Below are positions 9,220 to 18,339 of a stretch of DNA of 64,000 nt, piece by piece. The DNA lies in assembly GCF_023111095.1 (NCBI RefSeq), contig NZ_JALGYW010000004.1, forward strand, positions 186,001 through 250,000, in the 5' to 3' direction. How positions within the stretch are numbered: position 1 is the first letter of the stretch; every line of letters begins with the position of its first letter. This DNA comes from Maribellus sp. YY47 (lineage in GTDB: Bacteria > Bacteroidota > Bacteroidia > Bacteroidales > Prolixibacteraceae). The notes under the pieces are model-generated. The model had not been told where the DNA came from and did not search any database. It worked only from the letters and a program-made list of their open reading frames with translations. The position numbers and the translations under genes were made by a program.

Positions 9220-9816
9220 TCAGCAATTCTTTTGTCCATCAAAATAATTATTGCGGATCGATTCGGGTTCGCATTCTCCTCTTTCAATTTTCAGGATGGT
9301 TTCCCATTGGGCATTGCTTAGTAATTGCTTCAGAGGTTGTGATACATGTGGAGTTCTTACAAAGGCTTTTTTTAGTGTATTATCCCATTGTTTGTGGTAT
9401 TTCAGCAGGTCGTCGGGATAAACGGTTTTCCGTCGTGTACCTTCGTCGCTCGGGCGAAATGGTTCGATGATGTTCAGAAAACCGTAATCATTGGTGAGTT
9501 GCTCTCCCGGTTTAATATCCGAAACAGCTATTTCAAAGCCATAGGCAGTAGCCATGCTGTTGGGGCGGAAACTGTGGTTGGTATAGCGCGCAATGTCCCA
9601 GCAAAGCACATAATTTCCCTTGTTGTTGCGGTAGGTATAGGTTTCGACCAAGGGGCGGCAAATGGGGGCCAGGTTTTCAATATCGGTTTTACTTAATTCC
9701 CTGTCGAGCGGGTCTTTCACCCAGGTAATAGTCCCGGCTGGTATTAATTGAGAGGCAAAAACCCCGTAGCCGATTTCGGCACTGATGAATTTTAATTCGG
9801 TATGTGGATGTATCAT
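9220..9816 (-). CDS. SET-domain protein (putative lysine methyltransferase)
   Basis: 198 residues from the start at 9816. The open frame extends to 9870, but that would run 41 bases into the MFS gene, and the extra residues look unlike the family. SET motifs in order: GYGVFA (16-21), the NHSFRPN pseudoknot segment (80-86) and GEQLTNDYG (104-112), with Tyr111 the expected catalytic tyrosine. SET enzymes transfer methyl from SAM to a lysine side chain. No post-SET cysteine cluster is present. The target is unknown. It lies 13 bases downstream of the MFS gene, so the two form an operon. Confidence 0.8.
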   Translation of the reverse strand: MIHPHTELKFISAEIGYGVFASQLIPAGTITWVKDPLDRELSKTDIENLAPICRPLVETYTYRNNKGNYVLCWDIARYTNHSFRPNSMATAYGFEIAVSDIKPGEQLTNDYGFLNIIEPFRPSDEGTRRKTVYPDDLLKYHKQWDNTLKKAFVRTPHVSQPLKQLLSNAQWETILKIERGECEPESIRNNYFDGQKNC

Positions 9817-9829
9817 TTTGACTGATTTG

Positions 9830-11017
9830 TTAGGAAACTGTTTGCTTTTCGTTCCGGTATTTAAAAACAAAAACGATCATTAATAAAGTAGCCAGCAGCG
9901 CCATTGCCGAACCAAAGTAGAAGGGCGCGTTGGCATTTATTTTATCGTACATAATGCCGGCAATTAAACTCGCAGGGAGTAAAGTAATCCCCAGTACTGC
10001 ATGATATAATCCATAACCTGTTCCTTTCAAATCGTTACTCACAATGTCCGATACCAGCGCTTTCTGGGCAGTGTCGGTTAGGGCACTGTAAAGGCCGTAC
10101 AAAATGAATAAAAAAATGAATACGTTGATGCTGTTGAAGCGCCCAAACAGAAAATAAACTATGGCGTATATCAGAAAGCCCGGAATGATTAATCGTTCGC
10201 GTCCGATTTTGTCGGAAATTTTGCCGACCGGAACTGCCAGAAACACGGAAACCGTATTGAAAATCATGTAAACAAACGGCACATAAGACGGATCAATACC
10301 CGTTTCGGCAGTTTTCACCAAAAGCAACGCGTCTGCGGAGTTTCCCAAAGTAAAAACAAAAATGATGAGCAGGAAAAAGTAGAATTTTTTAGGAAGCAAT
10401 TTCAGGTGAAACTTCTTTCTGACTGCTGTCGGGCGTGCCCTGGCATCTTTGATAAAAAGAATAATTGCCAGAACTCCCAAAACCGCCGGGATGGTGGCCA
10501 GCAGGAAAATGTTTTTGTAATTAAGCGGAAAAACCGACAAAAGAATAAACGCACCGAGCGGCCCGATAATGGCTCCGCTGTTGTCCATGGCTTTGTGGAA
10601 GCCAAAGTTTTTCCCTGCCTGGTTTTTGGGCGCCGAACCACTGATCAGGCTGTCGCGCGGTGCTGTACGAAGCCCTTTCCCGATGCGCTCGAAAAAGCGA
10701 AGCAACAACACTTGCAGCGGTGTTGTTACTGCTGCATAAACCGGCGTAACAAGAGCCGTTATTCCGTAGCCAAAAATCATAAAGGGTTTGTTTTTCCCGA
10801 TTCTGTCGCTCCAGTAACCCGAGAATGCTTTGAACAGCGATGCGGTACTTTCGGCAATTCCTTCGATAAGCGAAATGGATGTTTTGGAGGCCCCGATCGA
10901 TAGCAGGAACAGTGGCATTACACTGTAAACCATCTTCGAGGAAGTATCGGTAAGGAAGCTCGTTAGCCCGATGTAGAAAACATTTTTATCCAGCCCGAAT
11001 ATTTTCTTTTTGCTCAT
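9830..11017 (-). CDS. MFS transporter
   Basis: 395 residues with twelve hydrophobic segments. The A-motif-like loop GKISDKIGRER between TM8 and TM9 and SGYWSDRIGKN between TM2 and TM3 are typical of major facilitator superfamily drug/metabolite antiporters. It resembles the bacterial MFS group annotated as DHA1-like or 'YxxF' exporters, but the substrate cannot be read from the sequence. First gene of a two-gene unit with the SET-domain gene downstream. Starts with ATG at 11017 facing a 190-base gap without obvious signals. Confidence 0.88.
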   Translation of the reverse strand: MSKKKIFGLDKNVFYIGLTSFLTDTSSKMVYSVMPLFLLSIGASKTSISLIEGIAESTASLFKAFSGYWSDRIGKNKPFMIFGYGITALVTPVYAAVTTPLQVLLLRFFERIGKGLRTAPRDSLISGSAPKNQAGKNFGFHKAMDNSGAIIGPLGAFILLSVFPLNYKNIFLLATIPAVLGVLAIILFIKDARARPTAVRKKFHLKLLPKKFYFFLLIIFVFTLGNSADALLLVKTAETGIDPSYVPFVYMIFNTVSVFLAVPVGKISDKIGRERLIIPGFLIYAIVYFLFGRFNSINVFIFLFILYGLYSALTDTAQKALVSDIVSNDLKGTGYGLYHAVLGITLLPASLIAGIMYDKINANAPFYFGSAMALLATLLMIVFVFKYRNEKQTVS

Positions 11018-11206
11018 TCAGTTAAAAGTTTAGAGACCGGTTTACAACGGCGAACCGTTTGTGTAAGATAAACAGCTTATCGGCGTTTTTGATCAGCGAA
11101 CCCCAGATCTTTATTGTCTGAATGCTTTTGGCGGAAATATCGTCTTTAGTTGGCGTGTTGATAGCGGCATTATTTTCTTTATCCGGTAGCTTCAAAAATA
11201 CCCCTT

Positions 11207-11662
11207 TTACACCTCCATGTAATAAATTGATTTGTAGTCGAGTTTGTTGGCACCCACTTTTTCATAAAAAGCAATGGCGCTTGTATTTCGGTTATTTACG
11301 TACCAGTCGACCATTTTTGCCCCCTCTTTTGCCGCAAATTCTTTGATGTAGGTCAACAGTTTTTGTCCGATTCCCAGTTTCCGGTATTCGGGAAATACAA
11401 ACAAATCTTCGATGTGATAGTTCGTGACGGCTTTAAAGGTAGAGAAGGTTTTGAATATCAATGTAAACCCACATATTTTATCCTGATCGGTTTCGGCCAC
11501 AAATACTTTAACATGGCTGTCGGGTTTAAACATCGAATTACGAATGTCCTCTTCCGTAGCTGTTACCATTCCGAGTTGGTTAACGTGAACAGCCAGTCCG
11601 CGAATGCATTCCATAATTATCGCACTATCATCTGTTTTGGCCTCTCTTATGGTAATCTTCAT
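11207..11662 (-). CDS. GNAT N-acetyltransferase (diamine acetyltransferase-like)
   Basis: 151 residues from ATG 11662 (an upstream in-frame ATG at 11689 adds nine residues lacking family similarity). The GNAT acetyl-CoA loop is seen in LFVFPEYRKLGIGQKLL, and the C-terminal motif B region is NRNTSAIAFYEKVGA. The overall pattern (IREAKTDD, HIEDLFV, DWYV, YYMEV) is that of the spermidine/spermine acetyltransferase (SSAT)-like branch, which acetylates diamines or thialysine. Cytoplasmic. Last gene of a three-gene minus-strand run with a zinc-ribbon protein and a small membrane protein. Confidence 0.85.
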   Translation of the reverse strand: MKITIREAKTDDSAIIMECIRGLAVHVNQLGMVTATEEDIRNSMFKPDSHVKVFVAETDQDKICGFTLIFKTFSTFKAVTNYHIEDLFVFPEYRKLGIGQKLLTYIKEFAAKEGAKMVDWYVNNRNTSAIAFYEKVGANKLDYKSIYYMEV

Positions 11663-11701
11663 TTTTCTGTGATAAGCTGGTTTTGACACTTTGGGAGCGG
11701 T

Positions 11702-12031
11702 TTATGATTTCCTGTATTGCGAGTCGTTAAGCGGAATAAAAAACTCCACCTTCCCGCATTTTGGGCAGGCGTATAAATCGAAGCGTTCAGCGTTAACAAA
11801 TAGCTCGAATAAATTTCCCCAGGCTCCCAGTCTGGCTCCTTCATGAAAATCGTACCTCCCCGAAAAAATAAGGGGAATATCGCATCTAAGGCAATTTACT
11901 TCTCGGTTTCCTTCCTGGAGGGTATAATCTTTTATTTCAATTACTTTTTGTTCGGAAAAACTGTAATTGCAGTTCCAGCACAATTCGAAAACTTCTTCCA
12001 CATCGGCTGAGCAGTGGGGACATTTTTTCAT
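11702..12031 (-). CDS. zinc-ribbon protein of unknown function
   Basis: 109 residues with three cysteine-pair sites: CPHC (4-7) with CWNC (18-21) form one knuckle set, LRCD near 49 adds a single Cys, and CPKC near 89-92 forms another pair. Such double zinc-ribbon proteins are common in Bacteroidota as hypothetical proteins; no catalytic residues are evident. No signal peptide. It lies 39 bases upstream of the GNAT gene and 9 bases downstream of the small membrane protein. Confidence 0.75.
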   Translation of the reverse strand: MKKCPHCSADVEEVFELCWNCNYSFSEQKVIEIKDYTLQEGNREVNCLRCDIPLIFSGRYDFHEGARLGAWGNLFELFVNAERFDLYACPKCGKVEFFIPLNDSQYRKS

Positions 12032-12040
12032 AGTAATAAT

Positions 12041-12247
12041 TTATTTCTGGTTGTTTTGAATTTGGGTTTCAAGTTCTTTCACTCTTTTCGTTAAAAGAGT
12101 AATAGCGATTGCAGAACCGATAAGGTTTGTAAAAATGCCCGTCCAAAACAAAAGGTCTCCGTAGGGATAATGTTGTAGTTTAAAAAGTGCACCTGCTAAA
12201 ATTAGGATACTTGGAATAGCAGTCAATAAGGTTATTCGTTTTTTCAT
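12041..12247 (-). CDS. small two-helix membrane protein (GldL N-terminus-like)
   Basis: 68 residues: two hydrophobic segments (about 6-24 and 31-52) separated by a short LQHYPYGD loop, then a charged helix (KRVKELETQIQ). The phrase LFKLQHYPYG resembles the membrane-spanning start of GldL and related Bacteroidota small proteins, but it lacks the rest of GldL and no other gld genes are nearby. Probably an inner-membrane protein. First gene of the run towards the zinc-ribbon and GNAT genes. Function unknown. Confidence 0.65.
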   Translation of the reverse strand: MKKRITLLTAIPSILILAGALFKLQHYPYGDLLFWTGIFTNLIGSAIAITLLTKRVKELETQIQNNQK

Positions 12248-12336
12248 AGTTGAGCATTATTGGTATGCGACTGAATAGTTGCTTAAAAATAGTACTATTT
12301 TGTTAAGTGGCGTATGGTAATCGGTTGGTGTGCTGT

Positions 12337-12708
12337 TTAACTTATCTGTAACGAATGCCTGATTTCGTTTGCAATTTCATCGGGATTGAAAGGTTTGCTA
12401 AAGTATTTCCGGATAAGGCCCTCGTCGAGCGCTTTCTGTATTTCTGCATTGATGTCGAATCCGGTAACGATGTAGTAATGGTTTTCCGGCGCCAGAGCGG
12501 TTGCCTGCCTGATGAATTCAATTCCACTCATGTGTGGCATCTTCATGTCGCTAAATACCACTTTGATGTCGCGGTTGTTTTTTAATACTTCGAGACCGGC
12601 GATGCCATCGGGGGCTGTTAATACTTCGTATTGTTTCGATAAATTGGCTTTTAGCAACAACAGGTTCAGCGGTTCGTCGTCAACGTACAAAATTCTGGGC
12701 TTTTTCAT
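12337..12708 (-). CDS. stand-alone response regulator receiver domain
   Basis: A 123-residue CheY-like receiver with no output domain. The acidic pair is D10/D11, the phospho-acceptor Asp54 (FSDMKMP), the switch Thr82 and the conserved Lys105 (SKPF). It overlaps the upstream histidine kinase gene by 29 bases, so the two are translationally coupled and probably partners. Without an output domain it must act by protein contact or relay phosphate to another protein. Confidence 0.9.
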   Translation of the reverse strand: MKKPRILYVDDEPLNLLLLKANLSKQYEVLTAPDGIAGLEVLKNNRDIKVVFSDMKMPHMSGIEFIRQATALAPENHYYIVTGFDINAEIQKALDEGLIRKYFSKPFNPDEIANEIRHSLQIS

Positions 12709-13786
12709 AATGTGTGATTTTTATGGGGAGTTCAACAGTTACGGTGGTTCCTTTTCCGGGAAGGGAGCTAAAATGCATTTCTCCCTTGTGTTCTTTAATA
12801 ATATTGTAGGTGATGGACAAACCAAGACCGGTTCCTTTTCCCGGATCTTTAGTGGTAAAAAAAGGTTCGGTAATTTTTGACAGATCGACTTCATCAATAC
12901 CGCTGCCCGTATCGGTTATTTCGGTAACGGCTGCTGTGCCGGTGTTAAAAGTACGAATCCTTATTTGTCCTTCTTTCGGAATCGCCTGGCTGGCGTTCAT
13001 CAGAATATTGATAAAAACCTGGTGTAGTTTACCTACGTTTCCCTGAATTATTATTGGCGGTTCGGCATATTGTTCTTCCACATGTATGCGGTATTTCAGT
13101 TCGTTGCTCAGAATCATCAGACAATTACCAATGATTTCATTCAGGTCGCAATTTTCTTCCAACGTGGTGTTGTTGCGGCTCATTTTATTCAGCCCCGAAA
13201 CAATTGCATTCACCCGTTCGATTCCGGTGCGGATGCTTTTTAGAAAAAAGTCGGTGTTTTCGAGTTGAATATTTTCTTCTTTAAAATAGTTTTCGAGCCC
13301 GGTGAGACCGCCAAGAATGTAGTTGAGCGGATTGTTGATTTCGTGGGCTATGCCGGCGGTGAGCACACCTATTGACGCCATCTTCTCTGCCTGAATCAAT
13401 TGTGACTGCATGCTGTTCAGATTTTCGAGGACATGTTTCAGGTCTTCGTTTTGTTGCTTAATGGTTGAGTTCTTTAACGAGAGCTCCTCAACAATTTTAT
13501 CCAGTTTCCGGGTTTTCTCAACAACCATTTCATGCAGATTATCGCGGTGTTGCTGAAGCTCTGTTTCTGTTTCCCTAAGTTTATGCAGGTGTTTACGCAG
13601 CAGAATAAAAAAGAACAGTCCGGTGACAGCCACATAAAACCAACCTTTATAGGTTTGCATGCGCGTGATCGTTTCAGGGTTGGAGATTACAACATTAAGC
13701 AAGTAATCTGAAAAGATGATCCAAAGCCCTCCCACCAGTAAATAAGCGGCAGTAAGGATATATTCAAACCGTATTTTTTTTATCAT
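12680..13786 (-). CDS. membrane sensor histidine kinase
   Basis: 368 residues. Two transmembrane helices (about 10-33 and 49-64) enclose only a ~15-residue loop, so there is no periplasmic sensor domain. A coiled coil follows (about 66-125), then HisKA with phospho-acceptor His148 in AHEINNPLN, and HATPase_c with the N box (MNASQA, about 258), G1 (DTGSGID) and G2 (GKGTGLGLS). The HEINNPLN H-box is typical of the NtrB/ZraS-like group often paired with stand-alone receivers. The start overlaps nothing; the 3' end overlaps the receiver gene. Signal unknown; the coiled coil may sense through other membrane proteins. Confidence 0.9.
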   Translation of the reverse strand: MIKKIRFEYILTAAYLLVGGLWIIFSDYLLNVVISNPETITRMQTYKGWFYVAVTGLFFFILLRKHLHKLRETETELQQHRDNLHEMVVEKTRKLDKIVEELSLKNSTIKQQNEDLKHVLENLNSMQSQLIQAEKMASIGVLTAGIAHEINNPLNYILGGLTGLENYFKEENIQLENTDFFLKSIRTGIERVNAIVSGLNKMSRNNTTLEENCDLNEIIGNCLMILSNELKYRIHVEEQYAEPPIIIQGNVGKLHQVFINILMNASQAIPKEGQIRIRTFNTGTAAVTEITDTGSGIDEVDLSKITEPFFTTKDPGKGTGLGLSITYNIIKEHKGEMHFSSLPGKGTTVTVELPIKITHYEKAQNFVR

Positions 13787-13987
13787 CCTGTACCTTGTTC
13801 CGGTTTACCCAATTCAAAACTAATACTAAATGTCCGAAAATTTTTTTCAAAATTCAACACCCAAGTGTCTGCTGCTTTATAAACAAATGTACTGCGGGTT
13901 ATTGTTTATGCTGAACGATAAGTAATTTGTAAAACAGAGTGAATAGAAATTAATGTGTCCAAATGTTCAGTTGTACCCGCTTGTAGT

Positions 13988-16324
13988 TTAATTCATCGTT
14001 GTAGACGCAGGATCCTTTTTCTTTGCCTTGCGCATCGGATTATCAGACGAGTACCCGCGACCACCACCATAGCGCGATTTGTACAATTCGAAGCGGGTGG
14101 GCTCTTTGCGTTCGGGCCAGTAGTTGTTGTCCATGTCGCAGTCGGCAGTTTCCTGGTAAGGATCAAGTATAATCTGTTTCACCTCTTTGTTGAACATGAA
14201 TACTTTTGAAACTTCTTCGTTATTTCGGCGCCATATTTCAGCCGGAATGCGCTGAATTTCTTCGGTCCCGTCCATAAATTCGAATTTCAGGATGAGTGGC
14301 ATGACCAAACCTCCGATATTTTTGAAGTCGATCTGGTAGAAATTATAATTTCCGCCCAACAATTCTTTTTCGTCATCCGAAAGGCTCTCCAGGAAACGGT
14401 CGTATTCTTTTTTGTCTTCTTCGGTAACTTCGTATTTGTCGTAAGAAGTATAGAAATCGGCTGCTTCCGGGTTATTGGCCAGATAGGTTTCTGAAGTATG
14501 TTCGCGGTTGCGAATCTGGATGAGTGAAATATCGGCTTCCTCTTGTTTCCTTGCCAGCGGCTTTTCAATTTCCGGATTTTTAGTATTGGGCTGATACCAT
14601 TCTACTTTTTCCATCGAAATATCACAATTGTCGGTCGTATAGAACCATCCACGCCAAAACCAGTCGAGATCAACTCCCGAGGCATCTTCCATCGTACGAA
14701 AGAAATCGGCAGGGGTGGGGTGTTTAAACATCCAGCGTTGAGCATATTCTTTGAATGCATAATCAAAAAGTTCGCGCCCCATCACTGTTTCCCGCAAAAT
14801 GTTGAGCGCCACGGTAGGTTTGGCGTAAGCATTACTTCCCAGGTTCCATACCGATTCGGAATTGGTCATAATGGGGGAGATGTATTTTTTATCGCCTTTC
14901 ATGTAGGGGACAATGCTTGCCGGCATTCCGCTTCGTGATGGATAGTTGGGTTCCCAGGCTTGCTCGGTCATGAACTCTAAAAAAGTGTTTAATCCTTCGT
15001 CCATCCAGGTCCACTGGCGTTCGTCGGAGTTGACAATCATCGGGAAAAAGTTATGGCCCACTTCGTGCACAATCACTCCGATCATTCCGTACTTGGTGCG
15101 TTCGCTGTATGTTCCGTCATTTTCGGGGCGGCCGCCGTTAAAACAAATCATCGGATATTCCATCCCGATTCTGTCGGTATGAACCGAAATGGCTACCGGG
15201 TAAGGATAATCAAAGGTATGTTTTGAATAGGTTTTGATGGTATGTGCCACCACCCGGGTTGAATATTGCTCCCAGAGCGGGTTTCCTTCCCTGGGGTAAT
15301 ACGACATAGCCAGCACGCTGCGGTCGCCGAACGGAACACGCATGGCATCCCAGATAAATTTCCGGGAAGAGGCAAAGGCAAAATCGCGCACATTGTTTGC
15401 CTTGTAGATCCATGTTTTTACTGTTTTTACCCGTCCTTTTTCGGCTTTTTCAGCTTCTGTCTGAGTTACAATCATCACGGGTTTGTCTGATTGTTTGGCC
15501 GTTTCAAAACGTTCAATTTGCTCTTTTGTCAGCACGGCGTCAGGGTTTTGCAATTCGCCCGTTGCAGCAACAATATGATCCGACGGAACGGTTAGTTTTA
15601 CTTCAAAGTCGCCAAAGGGAAGGGTAAATTCACCGGCTCCCAGAAATTGTTTGTGCTGCCAGCCTTCCACTTCGTTGTAAACCGCCATGCGGGGGTAAAA
15701 CTGAGCAATCGCGTAGATATAGTTGTCCTCGTCTTCAAAATATTCATACCCTGAACGACCACCGTCTTTCATACGGTTGTTGATGTTGTACCACCATTTT
15801 ACCGAAAACGAAAACGACTTTCCTGGCTTTAACGGCTCCGGCAAATCAATCCGCATCATGGTTTTATTAACGGTTGAAGGAAGATCTTTTCCCGAGGCAT
15901 CTTTTACATACTCCAGTTTGAAACCACCGTCAAAGTCTTTTATGAGTCGCTGAAGTTGAGAAAAACTCACCCTTTCGCCCATATCCATGCTCGCCGTTTT
16001 ATAGGTATCCGATTCTTTGGCGCGCATGTTTTGATCCAGTTGCAGCCATAGATAATTTAATACGTCAGGCGATTGGTTATGGTAGGTGATGGTTTCTTCT
16101 CCATAAATCTTCTGATTATCATCGTCGAGTGTGATGCTGATTTTGTAATCTGCTTTTTGTTGCCAGTATTCATGACCGGGCGCTCCCGAAGCTGTTCGGT
16201 AAACATTGGGTGTAGCAAGTTCTTGCTTTAACTGGCGGAATTTATTTTGATTGATGTTTTCCTGACTAAAAACAGACCAATTGGCAGCTATCAAAAGGAT
16301 TAAAAGCGCGCAATTTTTTTTCAT
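13988..16324 (-). CDS. M1 family zinc metallopeptidase
   Basis: 778 residues with a signal peptide (about 1-20, WSVFSQ). The gluzincin site is complete: H420-E421-V422-G423-H424 and Glu443 nineteen residues after the second His (MDEGLN). A GMEYP segment replaces the usual GAMEN exopeptidase motif. It is exported and probably acts as an aminopeptidase in the periplasm or on the surface. The C-terminal 120 residues are highly charged and hold an RYGGGRGYS segment. It lies 80 bases downstream of the HupE/UreJ gene on the same strand, a neighbourhood found repeatedly in Bacteroidota. Confidence 0.9.
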   Translation of the reverse strand: MKKNCALLILLIAANWSVFSQENINQNKFRQLKQELATPNVYRTASGAPGHEYWQQKADYKISITLDDDNQKIYGEETITYHNQSPDVLNYLWLQLDQNMRAKESDTYKTASMDMGERVSFSQLQRLIKDFDGGFKLEYVKDASGKDLPSTVNKTMMRIDLPEPLKPGKSFSFSVKWWYNINNRMKDGGRSGYEYFEDEDNYIYAIAQFYPRMAVYNEVEGWQHKQFLGAGEFTLPFGDFEVKLTVPSDHIVAATGELQNPDAVLTKEQIERFETAKQSDKPVMIVTQTEAEKAEKGRVKTVKTWIYKANNVRDFAFASSRKFIWDAMRVPFGDRSVLAMSYYPREGNPLWEQYSTRVVAHTIKTYSKHTFDYPYPVAISVHTDRIGMEYPMICFNGGRPENDGTYSERTKYGMIGVIVHEVGHNFFPMIVNSDERQWTWMDEGLNTFLEFMTEQAWEPNYPSRSGMPASIVPYMKGDKKYISPIMTNSESVWNLGSNAYAKPTVALNILRETVMGRELFDYAFKEYAQRWMFKHPTPADFFRTMEDASGVDLDWFWRGWFYTTDNCDISMEKVEWYQPNTKNPEIEKPLARKQEEADISLIQIRNREHTSETYLANNPEAADFYTSYDKYEVTEEDKKEYDRFLESLSDDEKELLGGNYNFYQIDFKNIGGLVMPLILKFEFMDGTEEIQRIPAEIWRRNNEEVSKVFMFNKEVKQIILDPYQETADCDMDNNYWPERKEPTRFELYKSRYGGGRGYSSDNPMRKAKKKDPASTTMN

Positions 16325-16370
16325 TTTGATGTTCCGGTATGACGTTGGTAAGAAAATATTGTTTTCCTTC

Positions 16371-16378
16371 CAAATGTA
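16371..16378 (-). promoter_or_regulatory. candidate -7 element of the M1 peptidase promoter
   Basis: On the minus strand the sequence is TACATTTG, a full match to the Bacteroidota -7 consensus TAnnTTTG, 47 bases upstream of the M1 start codon. No clear -33 TTTG is found at the expected spacing, so this is a weak call. Confidence 0.35.
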
Positions 16379-16404
16379 ACAATCTTTGTGTCTGATTGTT
16401 GGTA

Positions 16405-16977
16405 CTACCAGAATTTATTTTCGATTAGTAATATTAAGGCAATACCAAAGCCTGCACCCGAAATATACAACCTCCAGAAGTCGTGGCGCACTTTCATGAG
16501 GTTTACGGTGAGGAGATAGAGCAGAAAGTAAAGGCACAATATTACGATTTGCCCTGTTTCGATCCCAACATTGAATGCAAATAGCGGAGTAAGAATGTTG
16601 CTCTCTTTTCCGAGTAATCCTTTGAGGTAATTGGAAAAACCAAGTCCGTGTATCAGTCCAAAAAACAAGGTGGTGACGAATACAATCCTGAGGTTGCCTC
16701 TTCGTGAAGGCAATACGTTTGAAAGTGCTGTAATTAAAATGGTGGCCGGAATCATAAATTCGACGTAGCGTGAGGGAATACTCAAAATATTGAGGGTTGA
16801 CAAGGCCAGAGTAAGCGAATGCCCAATGGTAAAAGCAGTAACCAGAATCAAAACCCGGGTTATTTCTTTGGCGCTGTAGGCCGCACAAAGCACGAGCACA
16901 AAAATAATGTGGTCGTAACCGTGAATATTAATGATGTGCTGAAATCCCAGCCTTAGATACATCTCGAAGGTGCTCAT
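16405..16977 (-). CDS. HupE/UreJ-family membrane protein
   Basis: 190 residues, six hydrophobic segments. The N-terminal part has HIINIHGYDHIIFVL, the histidine-rich motif of the HupE/UreJ family, and HGLGFSNYLKG in the middle. Family members are linked to Ni/Co uptake or membrane steps with hydrogenase or urease, but no such enzymes are here. In Bacteroidota this paralogue commonly sits by DUF6702 and M1 peptidases. It is divergent from the DUF6702 gene with only 33 bases between start codons, so they probably share a promoter region. Confidence 0.82.
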   Translation of the reverse strand: MSTFEMYLRLGFQHIINIHGYDHIIFVLVLCAAYSAKEITRVLILVTAFTIGHSLTLALSTLNILSIPSRYVEFMIPATILITALSNVLPSRRGNLRIVFVTTLFFGLIHGLGFSNYLKGLLGKESNILTPLFAFNVGIETGQIVILCLYFLLYLLTVNLMKVRHDFWRLYISGAGFGIALILLIENKFW

Positions 16978-17010
16978 ATTTTCGTATTTTAGCGTCTCAA
17001 AATCCGGAGC

Positions 17011-17523
17011 GTGAAAATAATTAAAAAATATCTTTTATTGCTACTGCTGGTTGCGGGTACTGCATTAAGCGGAGCGGCGCATCCGTATTACATTAGCTTG
17101 TGCCAGGTAAAGTTAAACAGCGAAACCGCTTCGCTGGAAATTCAAGTGAAAACATTTGCCGACGATCTCCTGCTCGGGCTTCAAAAGGCAGGTCACGATC
17201 ATTTGTATTTGGGTGAGGAACGCGAAAACCCTGAAACCAACCAATACATCTTCGATTATTTGAAAAAGGTATTAAATTTCAGGATAAACGATAAAGAGCT
17301 TAACTATGAGTTTGTGGGAAAAGAGATGGAAAATGGCACAGTGTGGACGTATCTTGAAATAAGTGGAGTAAAAGATTTTACCACGATTGAAGTGAAATGC
17401 AGCCTGCTTACCGAAGTTCTGGAAACACAAGCCAACATGATACAGGTTCAAAAAGGGGAAACGATCAAAAATCTGCTGCTGAATAAAAGAACCACCAACG
17501 GAGCCCTCGCTTTTAACGATTAG
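17011..17523 (+). CDS. DUF6702-family exported protein
   Basis: 170 residues starting with GTG. A signal peptide (about 1-23, ending AHP) is followed by a small domain with YYISLCQVKLN, then Phe/Asp-rich strands. This matches DUF6702, a family of unknown function found in Bacteroidota. It starts 33 bases from the divergent HupE/UreJ gene and is followed on the same strand by a small membrane protein and an SUI1 factor. Function unknown; partnership with HupE/UreJ and the M1 peptidase is inferred from conserved neighbourhood. Confidence 0.8.
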   Translation: MKIIKKYLLLLLLVAGTALSGAAHPYYISLCQVKLNSETASLEIQVKTFADDLLLGLQKAGHDHLYLGEERENPETNQYIFDYLKKVLNFRINDKELNYEFVGKEMENGTVWTYLEISGVKDFTTIEVKCSLLTEVLETQANMIQVQKGETIKNLLLNKRTTNGALAFND

Positions 17524-17578
17524 CTATTTTATATTAAACTGCGGAAGCTTATCTTTGTTTAGAGGGAAAAAATTTCAC

Positions 17579-17959
17579 ATGGATCCTATAATTCTGCTTA
17601 TTTCTTTTATTATGACGCTCGCATTTCTGGCCTTTGGCATCGGAAGTGTTTCGCTGGAGCGTTTTAAAATCATCGGTACCATCGTACTGGTTTTTTTTAC
17701 CACGGGATTTTTATTTAATGCAGCGGCTGTTTTATTAATGGTACTTCTAATACCGTCGTCGCTGCTTTCAACCAACGGACTGATCATGTTTAGTTCCTTC
17801 ACCATTATGCTGGTTGATACGGTTTGGGTGTGGGCAAGATACCTGAAAAACGGCATTGACTCTGATGTCAGTAAAGGAATAGTGCTTTACACCAAAATCG
17901 CCTTTTTGGTGTGGGTATTGAATTATCTTTGGGGCATCGTACTTTTAATTTGGATTTAA
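17579..17959 (+). CDS. small polytopic membrane protein of unknown function
   Basis: 126 residues from ATG 17579 (MDPIILL). The open frame begins at a TTG at 17555, but those eight residues would put charges before the first helix. Four hydrophobic segments (about 3-24, 30-53, 59-78, 103-124). No recognised motif. It ends 3 bases before the SUI1 start and is probably cotranscribed with it. Confidence 0.7.
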   Translation: MDPIILLISFIMTLAFLAFGIGSVSLERFKIIGTIVLVFFTTGFLFNAAAVLLMVLLIPSSLLSTNGLIMFSSFTIMLVDTVWVWARYLKNGIDSDVSKGIVLYTKIAFLVWVLNYLWGIVLLIWI

Positions 17960-17962
17960 ATT

Positions 17963-18307
17963 ATGGCAAACGACTGGAAAGAAAGACTCGGGGTAGTATT
18001 CTCTACCAATCCCGATTTTCAATATGAAAAAGGAGAGGAAGAGGAAACGTCAACGTTGCCTCCTCAGCAACAGAACCTTAAGGTAATGCTCGACCGGAAG
18101 CAACGTAAAGGAAAATCGGTGACATTGATAACAGGTTTTGTTGGAACAGAGGAAGATTTAAAGGAATTGGGAAAATTGCTGAAATCGAAATGCGGAGTGG
18201 GGGGCACCGTAAAAGACGGTGAAATTCTGATTCAGGGCGATTTCTGTTCGCGGGTGATGGATCTCCTGAAAAACGAAGGCTACAAAGTGAAACGTGCCGG
18301 AGGGTGA
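17963..18307 (+). CDS. SUI1/eIF1-family translation factor (YciH-like)
   Basis: 114 residues. The C-terminal SUI1 domain (about 45-112) shows [11 protein letters not shown], then [16 protein letters not shown] and EILIQGDF, the signature of archaeal aIF1, eIF1 and bacterial YciH. It is thought to bind the small ribosomal subunit and affect initiation fidelity. The N-terminal 40 residues are acidic and unstructured (EKGEEEET). The start is ATG 17963, three bases after the previous stop. Confidence 0.9.
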   Translation: MANDWKERLGVVFSTNPDFQYEKGEEEETSTLPPQQQNLKVMLDRKQRKGKSVTLITGFVGTEEDLKELGKLLKSKCGVGGTVKDGEILIQGDFCSRVMDLLKNEGYKVKRAGG

Positions 18308-18339
18308 TCCCTGGAATTCAGAAATCTATCTCATAAAAT

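Noticed and set aside
16405-16977. Hydrogenase or urease accessory operon
   Set aside because: HupE/UreJ homologue only; no hydrogenase or urease subunits.
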